From contig NZ_WWCN01000011.1 of NCBI RefSeq assembly GCF_009857445.1, forward strand, positions 173,853-237,852: DNA of 64,000 nucleotides, given 5' to 3'. The position numbers and the translations under genes were made by a program. Source of the stretch: Duganella flavida (lineage in GTDB: Bacteria > Pseudomonadota > Gammaproteobacteria > Burkholderiales > Burkholderiaceae_D). Numbering within the stretch: position 1 is the first letter of the stretch; each line of letters opens with the position of its first letter. Below are positions 52,376 through 62,153 of this stretch, piece by piece. Below the pieces are notes generated by a model. It searched no databases and was not told the origin of the DNA. It saw nothing but the letters and a program-made list of their open reading frames with translations.

Positions 52376-53092
52376 ATGACGGACATGGAACCAGCTAAAC
52401 GTGTACTCATCGTCGAAGACGACATTCATATCGCAGACCTGCTGCGCATGCACCTCCAGGATGAGGGGTATCAAGTCACCCATTGTGCCGACGGCACGCA
52501 AGGCCTGGCGCAAGTGCGCACCGGTGGCTGGGATGCGCTGATCCTCGACATCATGCTGCCCGGCGTGGATGGGCTGGAGATTTGCCGCCAGGCGCGCGCC
52601 ATGACGACTTATACACCGATCATCATCACCAGCGCGCGCTCCAGCGAAGTGCACCGCATCCTCGGCCTTGAACTGGGCGCGGACGATTACCTGCCCAAAC
52701 CATTCTCGGTGCTGGAGCTGGTGGCACGCGTGAAAGCCTTGCTGCGCCGTGCCGACGCCATGTCGCGTAGCCAGCGCGCCGAAGGCGGCCTGCTGGAACT
52801 GAACGGCGTGCGCGTCGATCCACTGACGCGCCAGGCTCACTTGCAAGGTAGCGCGCTCGATTTGACGCCGCGCGAATTCGACCTGCTGTACCACTTCATC
52901 AAGAATCCCGGAAAAGTATACTCGCGGCTCGATCTGCTGAATCAAGTGTGGGGCTACCAGCACGACGGCTACGAACACACGGTCAACACCCACATCAATC
53001 GCCTGCGCGCCAAGATAGAAGCCGATCCGGCCGACCCGACGCGCATCCTCACTGTATGGGGCAAGGGCTATCGCTACGCGGGCAGCGCATGA
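52376..53092 (+). CDS. OmpR-family response regulator
   Basis: The 238-residue protein has a receiver (about 8-125, phospho-Asp in LILDIMLPGVDGLEI, Lys in DYLPKPFSVLEL) and a winged-helix DNA-binding domain (about 145-235). It overlaps the histidine kinase by four bases. Divergence from msrB across 114 bp makes the envelope msr operon its likely target. An ATG at 52385 is an alternative start. Confidence 0.93.
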   Translation: MTDMEPAKRVLIVEDDIHIADLLRMHLQDEGYQVTHCADGTQGLAQVRTGGWDALILDIMLPGVDGLEICRQARAMTTYTPIIITSARSSEVHRILGLELGADDYLPKPFSVLELVARVKALLRRADAMSRSQRAEGGLLELNGVRVDPLTRQAHLQGSALDLTPREFDLLYHFIKNPGKVYSRLDLLNQVWGYQHDGYEHTVNTHINRLRAKIEADPADPTRILTVWGKGYRYAGSA

Positions 53093-54576
53093 ACCTGACT
53101 CTCTCGCAGCGTCTATCGCTGGCGTTTTGCCTGCTGCTGCTGGTGTGCTGCGGCGCATCCGCATGGCTGCAGATCCGCGCCAACATCATGCACGAGAAGG
53201 AAGTGGTGCAAGGCCTGTCGCTAGGACTGGCGCGCAGCATCGCGCTCGATGCACAACTGATGCAGGCCGACGAGGAGGGGGGCGCACAAGGCCCGGCCAG
53301 CGAAGGCCTTGGCCCGGCCGCCGTACGCCGCCTGTTCGGCAAACTGATGACCGTGAATCCCAGCGTGGAAGTGTATTTGCTCGATAACGACGGCCGCATC
53401 GTCGGCCACGCCGCGCCGGCAGGTCACCTGAAGCGCGACCATGTCAACCTCGCGCCTATCCAGCGCCTGCTGAACAAGGAGGCCTTGCCGATACAGGGTG
53501 ATGATCCGCGTAGCGAGCGTGGGCGCAAGGTCTTCAGCGCCGCTTTCCTGCGCTCGGGCGAACAGAAAATCGGCTACATCTACGTAATCCTGCAAAGCGA
53601 AGAACACGACCGGCTGGCGGCACGCGCGACGGCCAGTTCGGTGCTGCGAACGACCTTGTGGTCGATGGCGGTGGTGGCGGCGCTGGTGCTGGTGGCTGGC
53701 CTGATCGCCTTCCGTCTGATCACGCGGCCTTTGCGCCGGCTGACCACTACCATGCAGCAGCTGGACACCAAGGCCGACCAGCTGGTGCTGCCCGAACCGC
53801 AGCGCGGCGGGCCGCGCGACGAAATCGCGATTCTGGAGCAGTCCTTTGCCGACATGGGGGCGCGCATCAACGAGCAATGGCAGACCATGCGCCAGCTGGA
53901 CCACGACCGGCGCGAAGTGGTGGCCAATATCTCGCACGACCTGCGCACGCCGCTGGGTTCTTTGCACGGCTATCTCGAAACGCTGTCGCTGAAAGATGAA
54001 ACGCTGAATGCGGCCGACCGCCAACGCTACCTCGGCATCGCACTGGCACAAAGCCAGAAGGTGGGGCGGCTGGCACAGGCTTTGTTTGAACTGGCGCGCT
54101 TGGAGCACGGCTCGGTGACGCCGGAACTGGAGCCGTTTTCGCTATCTGATTTGATACAGGACGTGTTCCAGAAATTCGAACTAGCGGCACAAGAGCGCCA
54201 TGTGCGCCTGATGGCGACGCTGCCGCATCCCGCGCCGATGGTGCGCGCGGACCTCGGCATGATTGAACGCGTGCTGACCAATTTGTTCGACAACGCGATC
54301 CGCCATACGCCGTCCGGCGGCGAGGTGGAAATCACGGTCACGCAGGCGCAGGGCGGCAAGGTGGAAGTGACGGTCGAGGACACTGGACCGGGTGTGCCCA
54401 CCGCCATGCGCGAAAGCCTGTTCCGCCGCCCGGTTGCGCTGCAAGGCGAATATCGCGTCGGCGGTTTGGGACTGTTGACGGTCAACCGTATCCTGCAACT
54501 CCATCGCAGCAAGATAGAACTGGTCAGCGAGGAAGGGCTGGGCGCCGTGTTCCGTTTTACGCTGGATGCAGCGTAA
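53089..54576 (+). CDS. Membrane sensor histidine kinase
   Basis: The 495-residue kinase has TM1 (about 9-28), a periplasmic sensor (about 30-180), TM2 (about 190-210), HAMP, the HisKA box with phospho-His in VVANISHDLRTPLGSLHGY and a HATPase domain (NLFDNAIRHTPSGG, VEDTGPGVP, GGLGLLTVNRIL). It signals to the overlapping response regulator. The periplasmic sensor lies in the same compartment as the Msr system. The signal is unknown. Confidence 0.93.
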   Translation: MNLTLSQRLSLAFCLLLLVCCGASAWLQIRANIMHEKEVVQGLSLGLARSIALDAQLMQADEEGGAQGPASEGLGPAAVRRLFGKLMTVNPSVEVYLLDNDGRIVGHAAPAGHLKRDHVNLAPIQRLLNKEALPIQGDDPRSERGRKVFSAAFLRSGEQKIGYIYVILQSEEHDRLAARATASSVLRTTLWSMAVVAALVLVAGLIAFRLITRPLRRLTTTMQQLDTKADQLVLPEPQRGGPRDEIAILEQSFADMGARINEQWQTMRQLDHDRREVVANISHDLRTPLGSLHGYLETLSLKDETLNAADRQRYLGIALAQSQKVGRLAQALFELARLEHGSVTPELEPFSLSDLIQDVFQKFELAAQERHVRLMATLPHPAPMVRADLGMIERVLTNLFDNAIRHTPSGGEVEITVTQAQGGKVEVTVEDTGPGVPTAMRESLFRRPVALQGEYRVGGLGLLTVNRILQLHRSKIELVSEEGLGAVFRFTLDAA

Positions 54577-55366
54577 GCGGCGAACGCCACTCGGTCAGGT
54601 AGTGCTGCGGCGTTTTGCCGAGGATGCGGCGGAACATGGCGCTGAACGCACTCGGACTCGCATAGCCCAGCGCTGCTGCAATCGCACCCACGCTGTGGCC
54701 TTGCGCCAGCCGGCCGAAAGCTTCGGCCAGATGCACCTGCTGCACCCATTGGCGGTAATGCAGGCCGGTCTCCTTGGGGAATAGCCGGATCAGCGTGCGC
54801 GCGCTGGCGCCTACTTCATCGGCCCACTGCTCGATATTCCGGCTGCTGCCTGGATCGGCCATGATGGCCGTGCACACCGCCACCAGCCGCCGATCGCGCG
54901 GCCATGGGATCGCAATCGGCACCGTCTCCGCTGCCGCCAGTTCGGAGAGAATCAGCATCGCCAGATGCTCGCCGCGTCCGGGGAGCGGATATTCGATCGG
55001 TTCATCCAGCAGCGCCAGTATCAGCTCGCGCAGCAGGGGACTGACTTCGATCACGCGGCAGTTATCGCCGTAAGCCTTGGCTGCATTGGCCTCCACGTAG
55101 ATGGTCCGCATGGTCACCTTGCTCAGTGACGACCAGTGATGCACCACGCCGGGCGGTATCCACAGTGCGCGGCGCGGCGGCAGTATCCACACGCCGGCGT
55201 CGGTCTGCACCCGCATCAGGCCTTCGGTGGCATACAGCAGCTGCGCGCGTTCGTGGTGGTGCGGCGCGACCGAGGCACCATGCGCCTCATCGCGCGCCAT
55301 TGCCGTGACGACGCGCGGCACGCGCTGGTAGTCGCGGTGATCGCTGCTGCGGGGAGTGTGGGCCAT
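54557..55366 (-). CDS. AraC-family transcriptional regulator
   Basis: From the ATG at 55366 the 269-residue protein has a cupin-like N-terminal domain (about 30-120; GVWILPPRRALWIPPGVVHHW) and the AraC/XylS double HTH at the C-terminus (about 160-260; SVGAIAAALGYASPSAFSAMFRRILGKTP in two helices). It diverges from an MFS transporter, with 61 bp between the starts, and probably controls it. Its 3' end overlaps the histidine kinase by 20 bp. Confidence 0.92.
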   Translation of the reverse strand: MAHTPRSSDHRDYQRVPRVVTAMARDEAHGASVAPHHHERAQLLYATEGLMRVQTDAGVWILPPRRALWIPPGVVHHWSSLSKVTMRTIYVEANAAKAYGDNCRVIEVSPLLRELILALLDEPIEYPLPGRGEHLAMLILSELAAAETVPIAIPWPRDRRLVAVCTAIMADPGSSRNIEQWADEVGASARTLIRLFPKETGLHYRQWVQQVHLAEAFGRLAQGHSVGAIAAALGYASPSAFSAMFRRILGKTPQHYLTEWRSPLTLHPA

Positions 55367-55427
55367 TGTCACTTATTCGACGAAAGTTGGAATATCAGGG
55401 TTTATTCACTATATTACACTGGGCCGC

Positions 55428-56627
55428 ATGAATACTACTGCCACTACCATCAGCCGTCCTCACGGCGAAACCGTCATGCAGATCCTCGGCGCCGTCGCGC
55501 TGGTGCATTTGCTGAACGACCTTACGCAGGCCATGCTGCCTTCGATCTACCCGATGTTGAAGGCAGAATTTCGCCTGAGCTTCACGCAGGTCGGCCTGAT
55601 TACGCTGACCTTCCAGTGCACCGCCTCTCTGCTGCAGCCGTGGATTGGCCTCTACACCGACCGCCGCCCGATGCCCTTCCTGCTGCCGATGGGGATGGTG
55701 GCCACGCTGATCGGCGTGTTGATGATGTCCTTTGCATCGACCTTCCCGTCGCTGCTGTTGTCGGCGGCGTTGATCGGCGTTGGTTCCTCGACCTTCCACC
55801 CGGAGGCCTCGCGCGTGGCGCGTGCCGCATCCGGCGGCCGTTTCGGTTTTGCGCAGTCGCTGTTCCAGGTGGGCGGTAACGCCGGTTCGGCGCTCGGCCC
55901 GGTGCTGGCGGCGGCCGTCATCATCGGCCGTGGCCAAGGGAATATTGCGTGGTTCGCGCTGCTGGTTGCGGCGGCGATTGCGGTGCTGGTGTTTGTGAGC
56001 CGCTGGCACAGCCATCACCTCGCGCAGCCCCGTAAAGCCGCCCCGCAAGCCGTTTCGTCTTTACCTAAAGGCCAGGTTTATGGCGCGCTGACGGTGCTGG
56101 CGCTGCTGGTCTTCTCCAAGTACATCTACATGTCCAGCCTGACCAGTTACTATACCTTCTACCTGATCGATAAATTCGGCGTGTCGGTGTCGTCGGCGCA
56201 GATGTACTTGTTCCTGTTCCTGGCGGCTGTTGCTGCGGGTACCTTCATGGGCGGCCCGATAGGCGACCGCATAGGCCGCAAGCGCGTGATCTGGATTTCG
56301 ATTCTGGGCGCGGCGCCGTTCACGCTGGCGTTGCCGTATGTGGATTTGTTCTGGACTGCGGTGCTGACCGTGGTGATCGGCTTTGTGATTTCGTCCGCAT
56401 TCTCCGCCATCGTGGTGTTTGCGCAGGAGCTGGTGCCAGGCAAGGTCGGTATGATCGCCGGGATCTTCTTCGGCTTGATGTTTGGCGTGAGCGGCATCGG
56501 TGCCGCAGCGATGGGCCATATCGCTGATGTCAGCGGCATCGCTTATGTCTACAAGCTGTGTTCCTACTTGCCGCTGCTGGGTATCTTGACGGTGCTGCTG
56601 CCGCACATCGAGCAGCAGCGCCATTGA
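55428..56627 (+). CDS. MFS transporter, fosmidomycin-resistance type
   Basis: The 399-residue protein starts at the ATG at 55428 and has 12 predicted helices. LVHLLNDLTQAMLPSIYPML and GLYTDRRPMPFLLPMGM, ASTFHPEASRVARAASGGR and the second-half GPIGDRIGRKRVIW loop fit the Fsr subfamily of efflux pumps. The efflux substrate here is unknown. It is controlled by the divergent AraC regulator by inference. Confidence 0.88.
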   Translation: MNTTATTISRPHGETVMQILGAVALVHLLNDLTQAMLPSIYPMLKAEFRLSFTQVGLITLTFQCTASLLQPWIGLYTDRRPMPFLLPMGMVATLIGVLMMSFASTFPSLLLSAALIGVGSSTFHPEASRVARAASGGRFGFAQSLFQVGGNAGSALGPVLAAAVIIGRGQGNIAWFALLVAAAIAVLVFVSRWHSHHLAQPRKAAPQAVSSLPKGQVYGALTVLALLVFSKYIYMSSLTSYYTFYLIDKFGVSVSSAQMYLFLFLAAVAAGTFMGGPIGDRIGRKRVIWISILGAAPFTLALPYVDLFWTAVLTVVIGFVISSAFSAIVVFAQELVPGKVGMIAGIFFGLMFGVSGIGAAAMGHIADVSGIAYVYKLCSYLPLLGILTVLLPHIEQQRH

Positions 56628-56633
56628 TGGTGA

Positions 56634-58043
<1,410 letters not shown>

Positions 58044-58134
58044 GGCGGCGGACCTGTTAAAAAAGGACGTGGACACAGTCTAACAGGCGTGTAGCCGTCA
58101 CTGTGCGGGAAGTGGTTGAGAGGTGTGCGGATGT

Positions 58135-58154
58135 TGTACCGGTGCTGTACCGGT
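58135..58154. repeat. 11-bp-period direct repeat upstream of dbpA
   Basis: TGTACCGGT occurs at 58135-58143 and 58146-58154. Its layout matches the reverse complement of the mocR repeat at 359-377 (TGTACTGGCACTGTACTGG) at 15 of 19 positions, all differences being transitions. Confidence 0.6.
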
Positions 58155-58379
58155 TCAATCCCGCTTCCATACCGGCAAACCGGTCAAATCGAGATTATCG
58201 TCGCGTACCCAGATCGGCAGACCGCTGTTATCGGTCGGCTCCAGCAGTTCCAGTTGCTCTTGCTTGAGCGCGGAACGGCGGGCGCGTGGCGGCGGCGGAC
58301 GCTTTGCTTCCGGTTCGAGCGGCGCGGCAGGTGCAAAGCCCGGCAAGTCGAACGTAGCGTTATCTTTTTTATCTCTCAT
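58155..58379 (-). CDS. Small acidic/Pro-rich protein, not recognised
   Basis: The 74-residue ORF has a Pro/Arg-rich stretch (KRPPPPRARRSALKQEQLEL) and two near-repeats at the C-terminus, SGLPIWVRDDNLD and TGLPVWKRD. The repeated GLPxWxRD and a plain start just after a terminator support a real gene, but no family is known to me and no ribosome site is strong. Confidence 0.5.
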   Translation of the reverse strand: MRDKKDNATFDLPGFAPAAPLEPEAKRPPPPRARRSALKQEQLELLEPTDNSGLPIWVRDDNLDLTGLPVWKRD

Positions 58380-58383
58380 CGGG

Positions 58384-58417
58384 AAAAAACAAAAGCCCGG
58401 CTGGATTAGTCGGGCTT
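58384..58417 (-). terminator. Rho-independent terminator of the phosphoesterase gene
   Basis: On the minus strand, AAGCCCG (58417-58411) pairs with CGGGCTT (58399-58393), followed by TTGTTTTTT. It lies 45 bp after the stop of the phosphoesterase gene. Confidence 0.8.
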
Positions 58418-58461
58418 CGTGAACTTACAGAATTGCGCGCAGTGTAACACAAAGCGCAATA

Positions 58462-60123
58462 TCAGCGGAAGCTCAGGGCCCCCGTCAGGTCGCCCGGCGG
58501 CGTGGCGTGGCGGGCCGCGAAGGCTTCGTTACGGGTCTTCAGGCCTTCCAGCAGCGGCAGGCTGTGCAGGCGGGTGATGAAGCGCATAATCGAGGTGGTG
58601 TCGTAGAAGCTGTGGTCCACATGGCCTTTTTTCGCATGCGGCGAAATGATGATGGCCGGGATGCGCGAGCCTGGGCCCCAGCGGTCGCCTTTCGGCGGCG
58701 CCACGTTGTCCCACCAGCCGCCATTTTCGTCGAAAGTAATCACCACCAGCATGTTCTTGAACTGCGGGGATTTCTTCAAGTGCTCGATTACGTTGGCAAT
58801 GTGGGCATCGCCCGATTCGATGTCCGAGTAGCCGGCGTGCAGGTTGAGGTTCCCCTGCGGCTTGTAGAAGGTCACTGCCGGCAGCTTGCCGGCCACCGCG
58901 TCGGCGATGAATTTGTTGGAGATCGGGCTGTCGCCCAAGCCGCCGTCGCGCAGGTGTTCTTCGCGCGCCTTGGTGCCCGGCGCGAACTGCTGGAAGTAGT
59001 TGAACGGCTGGTGGTGGTACTGGAAGTTCGGCTTCTCGCCGCCGCCGCGCGCATCCAGCGCCGCCTGCCACGCACCGCCGTACCACGCCCAGCTCACGCC
59101 TTTGCGCGACAGCAGGTCGCCGATGGTGTCGTATGTTTGCGGTGGCAGGGTGTTGGCGTCTTTTGGATCGGCGTGCAGCGGATCGCCATCGTAGGCCGCG
59201 CGGATGTAGCTTGGCTGGTAGGGCGGAGCCATGGTGTTGACCGCGTAACCGTCCGGCGTGATGGCGCCGTTGTTGACGAAGTGCGGATGACCGTCCAGCG
59301 CGGACGCCGGCGATTCCGGCGCGGTGGACAGGCGGTAGCCGGTCGGGCCGTCATCCAGCACGGCGATTTTCTTCTTGGCCGCAGTGTCCTTGGCGTCGAA
59401 GTATTCCGGCACGCGGCCGCTAATCAGGAACTGGTGGTTCAGGTAGGAACCGCCGAAAGCCGCCATGAAGAAGTTATCGCATAGCGTGTACTGTTCGGCG
59501 ATCTTCCACAGGCCGAGGTTTTTATTGGTCTCGCTGTAATAGCCCATCACCATGCCGCCGGTGTTGCCCCATGCAGCGAAGCCGTCGTTCTTGCCGCCGT
59601 TGATCTGCATCTGGTTCTGATAGAACAGGTGCCACAGGTCGCGCGTGATGACAGCTTCCGGCAGCGGCTTGCCTTCGGTGTCGACCAGTTTGAATGGGCC
59701 GTTCGGCAGGCCTTTGATGTCGTCTTCCTTGACGGCGTACTTTTTACCGCCGATGTCTTGCGTGTTCGGCACCATGCCGCCCCAGATTTTCGGCAGCGTT
59801 GGCAGTACCGAGCCATCACGGTCGCGCTGCGCGCAAGCGGCGGCCGGCGCGGCCGATAGCGGATTGGCGGTGCCGGGGAAATTGGCAAACAGGTTATTGA
59901 AGCTGCGGTTTTCGAGGTAGATCACTACCACGTTCTTGATATTGGCCTTGAGCTTATCGTCGAGCGAGCCCTTGGCGCCGGCTTTTACAGGCGCAGCTTC
60001 GGTCAGCACGGGCAGGGTAGTCGCCAAGCCGGCAGCGCCGGCGGCCTGGAAAATACGGCGGCGGGAGGGATTGGCCGGAGCGTCCTGTTCTTGTTGTTCT
60101 GCTGCTGGTACTTGATCCTTCAC
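58462..60123 (-). CDS. Tat-exported phosphoesterase (AcpA / phospholipase C family)
   Basis: The 553-residue protein has a twin-arginine signal (SRRRIFQAAGAAGLATTLPV) and a phosphoesterase fold (PF04185 type) with the nucleophile region NVVVIYLENRSFNNLFANFPG, and C-terminal VVITFDENGGWWDNV and SPHAKKGHVDHSFYDT metal-site motifs. Members are acid phosphatases or phosphatidylcholine phospholipases; the length and sequence fit the acid phosphatase AcpA branch, but the substrate is not settled. It is secreted to the periplasm or beyond. Confidence 0.88.
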   Translation of the reverse strand: MKDQVPAAEQQEQDAPANPSRRRIFQAAGAAGLATTLPVLTEAAPVKAGAKGSLDDKLKANIKNVVVIYLENRSFNNLFANFPGTANPLSAAPAAACAQRDRDGSVLPTLPKIWGGMVPNTQDIGGKKYAVKEDDIKGLPNGPFKLVDTEGKPLPEAVITRDLWHLFYQNQMQINGGKNDGFAAWGNTGGMVMGYYSETNKNLGLWKIAEQYTLCDNFFMAAFGGSYLNHQFLISGRVPEYFDAKDTAAKKKIAVLDDGPTGYRLSTAPESPASALDGHPHFVNNGAITPDGYAVNTMAPPYQPSYIRAAYDGDPLHADPKDANTLPPQTYDTIGDLLSRKGVSWAWYGGAWQAALDARGGGEKPNFQYHHQPFNYFQQFAPGTKAREEHLRDGGLGDSPISNKFIADAVAGKLPAVTFYKPQGNLNLHAGYSDIESGDAHIANVIEHLKKSPQFKNMLVVITFDENGGWWDNVAPPKGDRWGPGSRIPAIIISPHAKKGHVDHSFYDTTSIMRFITRLHSLPLLEGLKTRNEAFAARHATPPGDLTGALSFR

Positions 60124-60200
60124 GCGCGCCTCCGGGCTAACCTAAAAGGGCAATTGTGACAGCTTTGTGACGAATTTGGTATGGCACTAGATTGATACGC

Positions 60201-61325
60201 TCAGGGCTGATCGACAAACGGGCGGCAGTCGACCGGGATGTCTATCATGATGGTGGTGCCGGTTTCGATGGAGCTGTCGACGGTGACGCTGCCGCCGTGG
60301 CTTTCGGCCACGCTTTTCACGAAGGGCAGGCCGAGGCCCCAGCCGCGCTTGTCCTTGGCGCTGCCGTCGCGCCACAGGTATTCGAAGATCTGGCCGTAGT
60401 GTTCCGGGCTGATGGGATTGCCGGTATTATGGACCGACATCAGCATGCGGCCGTGCGTTTCGCCGATCTTGATTTGCACGCCCTTGCCGTCGCCGTACTT
60501 GATGGCGTTGACGACCAGGTTTTCCAGCGCGCGGCGCAGGGAGTTTTCGCACCAGTAGCCGACCACCGGACGGCCAATGACCGAGCAAGTGGAGGTGTCG
60601 CTGACGCTGGTGTTTTCGCACACGTTGGCGGCCAGTTCCAGCGCATCGAACTTCGACAGCTGCAGCGGCAGCTTTTCGCCGCGCCCGAGGCTCAGCGCGT
60701 CCAGCAGCTCCTCGATCATGCGGCCCAGGCGCTGGCTGTTGTCCAGGATGCGCTTGGCGATGGCCGGCGTGCGGTCGGCGCTGGCGCCGATGGTGAGCAG
60801 GTGCGCGGAACTGACCACCACCGACAGCGGATTGCGCATGTCGTGCGACAGCGAGGCGGCCAACTTGTTGCGGAACGAGTCGTGCATGGCCGTGAACTGG
60901 CGGATCGATTCGCGCACCGCGCTGTCGATCGAGCTGTTGACGATGCCCCATTCGGCGCGGCTCAGCGTGACGCCCTGTTCGTCGGCGATGCGCGAAAACG
61001 CATCGCGGAACAGTTGGTATTCGTGGACGATCTGTTCGGGCTCATAGGCCGTCATGCGGGCGCGCTCGTCGCCATGCGTAGCGGCGACGTTATTGCTGCT
61101 GGTGGCCTCATCGCGCGGATAATTCGGCGTAAGCGCCTCGGCAATATTGTCGTAAAAGATCGGCAGGGTATTGAGCAGCGTCGGATGCAGGATGTGCTTG
61201 GCGCCGTCGATCTGCGCGCGCACGTCGCGCTCCCAGGCGGCGAAGACGGCGTCGCGCATGGCCGCCACTTGTATCGAGGTAGCCGACAGGCCCTTGTGAT
61301 TCAATTTTTGATCTGACGACAGCAT
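60201..61325 (-). CDS. Cytosolic sensor histidine kinase with RsbRD-like N-terminus
   Basis: The 374-residue protein has no membrane segment. The N-terminal part (about 10-150; WERDVRAQIDGAKHILHPTL, LPIFYDNIAEAL) fits the RsbRD N-terminal type, followed by HisKA with phospho-His in AASLSHDMRNPLSVVVSS and HATPase motifs NLVVNAIKYGDGKG and GWGLGLPFVKSVAESHGG. No cognate response regulator is next to it, so it is an orphan kinase in this window. Confidence 0.88.
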   Translation of the reverse strand: MLSSDQKLNHKGLSATSIQVAAMRDAVFAAWERDVRAQIDGAKHILHPTLLNTLPIFYDNIAEALTPNYPRDEATSSNNVAATHGDERARMTAYEPEQIVHEYQLFRDAFSRIADEQGVTLSRAEWGIVNSSIDSAVRESIRQFTAMHDSFRNKLAASLSHDMRNPLSVVVSSAHLLTIGASADRTPAIAKRILDNSQRLGRMIEELLDALSLGRGEKLPLQLSKFDALELAANVCENTSVSDTSTCSVIGRPVVGYWCENSLRRALENLVVNAIKYGDGKGVQIKIGETHGRMLMSVHNTGNPISPEHYGQIFEYLWRDGSAKDKRGWGLGLPFVKSVAESHGGSVTVDSSIETGTTIMIDIPVDCRPFVDQP

Positions 61326-61455
61326 GCTTGGCCTTCCTCGCAGAGGTGTGCTGATTCATTTTAGAGAGTGAGCTAGCGGACGAGGATTAGGGCCACCAAG
61401 CGGATATGTCGGGCCATGATACAGAATTGCCGACCATCGCACCAGCAATAGCAAA

Positions 61456-61488
61456 AAGCCGTTGATTCCTTATCGAAATCAACGGCTT
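61456..61488 (-). terminator. Rho-independent terminator, minus strand
   Basis: AAGCCGTTGATT (61456-61467) is complementary to AATCAACGGCTT (61477-61488), nine bases apart. On the minus strand it is followed by TTTTTGC. It follows the tRNA-like end at 61498-61514 on the same strand, the normal place for a tRNA terminator. Confidence 0.75.
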
Positions 61489-61497
61489 AGCGTATTC

Positions 61498-61514
61498 TGG
61501 TTGCGGGGACAGGA
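61498..61514 (-). other. tRNA 3'-end-like scar (possible attachment site)
   Basis: On the minus strand these 17 bases read TCCTGTCCCCGCAACCA, like the 3' end of initiator-type tRNAs including CCA. Upstream on the minus strand no matching 5' half (GCGGGGA) or T-loop is found, so only the end remains. Such ends mark integration of an island into a tRNA gene. Confidence 0.5.
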
Positions 61515-61674
61515 GAGGTGCCCTGAGCCACTTTGAATCTGGCAGAACCGCTGAACCTAAAGGCGAAACGCAACTTTGAGCTTACGGGTGCGGGGTTCAA
61601 GAGGACGTGCCATGAAGTGTATCACTTTAGCGTTTAGAAGAGAGCGTTCTCAGTCGTAATAATTATTTTTTTGC

Positions 61675-61709
61675 AAAAAAAAAGAGTCTACCCAAATGGT
61701 GACTCTTTT
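61675..61709 (-). terminator. Terminator-like hairpin facing left, in the leader of the 35-aa ORF
   Basis: AAAAGAGTC (61680-61688) and GACTCTTTT (61701-61709) form a 9-bp stem with a 12-base loop. On the minus strand it is followed by nine T. It would end an RNA running leftward across the small ORF, that is, an antisense RNA. Confidence 0.6.
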
Positions 61710-61728
61710 CTCATATACAATCTTTTTC

Positions 61729-61794
61729 GGTGCCAGTGCTTGGCACCTCCTGTGCCTTGCGAGGAACAAGCTCTGAGCAGTTCACTGCTCAGAG
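61729..61794 (+). promoter_or_regulatory. Structured leader of the 35-aa ORF (two perfect stem-loops)
   Basis: GGTGCCA/TGGCACC (61729-61735 and 61741-61747, five-base loop) and CTCTGAGCAG/CTGCTCAGAG (61771-61780 and 61785-61794, TTCA loop) are perfect. CTCCT at 61747-61751 could pair with the AGGAG ribosome site at 61811-61815. Confidence 0.7.
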
Positions 61795-61820
61795 CCGCAC
61801 CAGGAAGAAAAGGAGCGGAT

Positions 61821-61928
61821 ATGGGGAAATTCCTATCCAAGCCCTGGGTGAAACGATTGTGGGGATGCGTCCAAGCAATGCTTTGGGCAATTTTCTGGGT
61901 TCTCATCCTGACTACTCCAGCTTGGTAA
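61821..61928 (+). CDS. 35-residue hydrophobic peptide, type I toxin-like (candidate)
   Basis: The ATG at 61821 has AGGAG six bases upstream. The peptide has a basic N-terminal part (MGKFLSKPWVKRLW) and one membrane helix (about residues 15-31, VQAMLWAIFWVLIL), ending TTPAW. Size, charge pattern and the structured leader resemble type I toxins (Hok/Ldr/TisB-like) that depolarise the inner membrane. No family match can be named from reading; an in-frame upstream extension has no ribosome site. A longer antisense reading here is not believed. Confidence 0.5.
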   Translation: MGKFLSKPWVKRLWGCVQAMLWAIFWVLILTTPAW

Positions 61929-61942
61929 CAAGTTGAGGTAGT

Positions 61943-61973
61943 GAAGCGGGGGAGTTCGCAGCTCTCCTGCTTC
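61943..61973 (+). terminator. Hairpin after the 35-aa ORF
   Basis: GAAGCGGGGGAG (61943-61954) pairs with CTCTCCTGCTTC (61962-61973) with two G-U pairs, followed by TTCTTCCTT. Probably the transcript end or a 3' stabiliser. Confidence 0.5.
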
Positions 61974-62153
61974 TTCTTCCTTATAGCTTTTAGATCTGTT
62001 TTTGTCAATAGGGTGGGCGGTAGGTTCAACGAGGTATCTAAATACAAGTAAGTATGAAAATAGAGGAAGCAGTCATACACCTGGCACGCCAAGGTTAACA
62101 GTTGCGTTGTTAACTCAGTTCACCACTACAAAGACAATGCTCGTGAAACAATA

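Larger units (their letters stand above)
61326..61820. other. Spacer at the island edge: terminator, tRNA-like scar and structured leader
   Basis: The 495-bp stretch has no convincing gene. It holds the minus-strand terminator at 61456-61488, the 17-bp tRNA-like end at 61498-61514, a minus-strand terminator-like hairpin at 61675-61709, and two stem-loops in the leader of the 35-aa ORF. The part 61515-61660 shows nothing recognisable. Confidence 0.7.

Noticed and set aside
61498..61514. A complete tRNA gene on the minus strand at the island edge
   Set aside because: The 3' end is present, but no T-loop, anticodon stem or matching 5' acceptor strand can be found upstream.
61688..62092. 134-aa minus-strand frame over the small hydrophobic ORF
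   Set aside because: No ribosome site, no family match, and it runs through the hairpins; an antisense RNA is more plausible than a protein.
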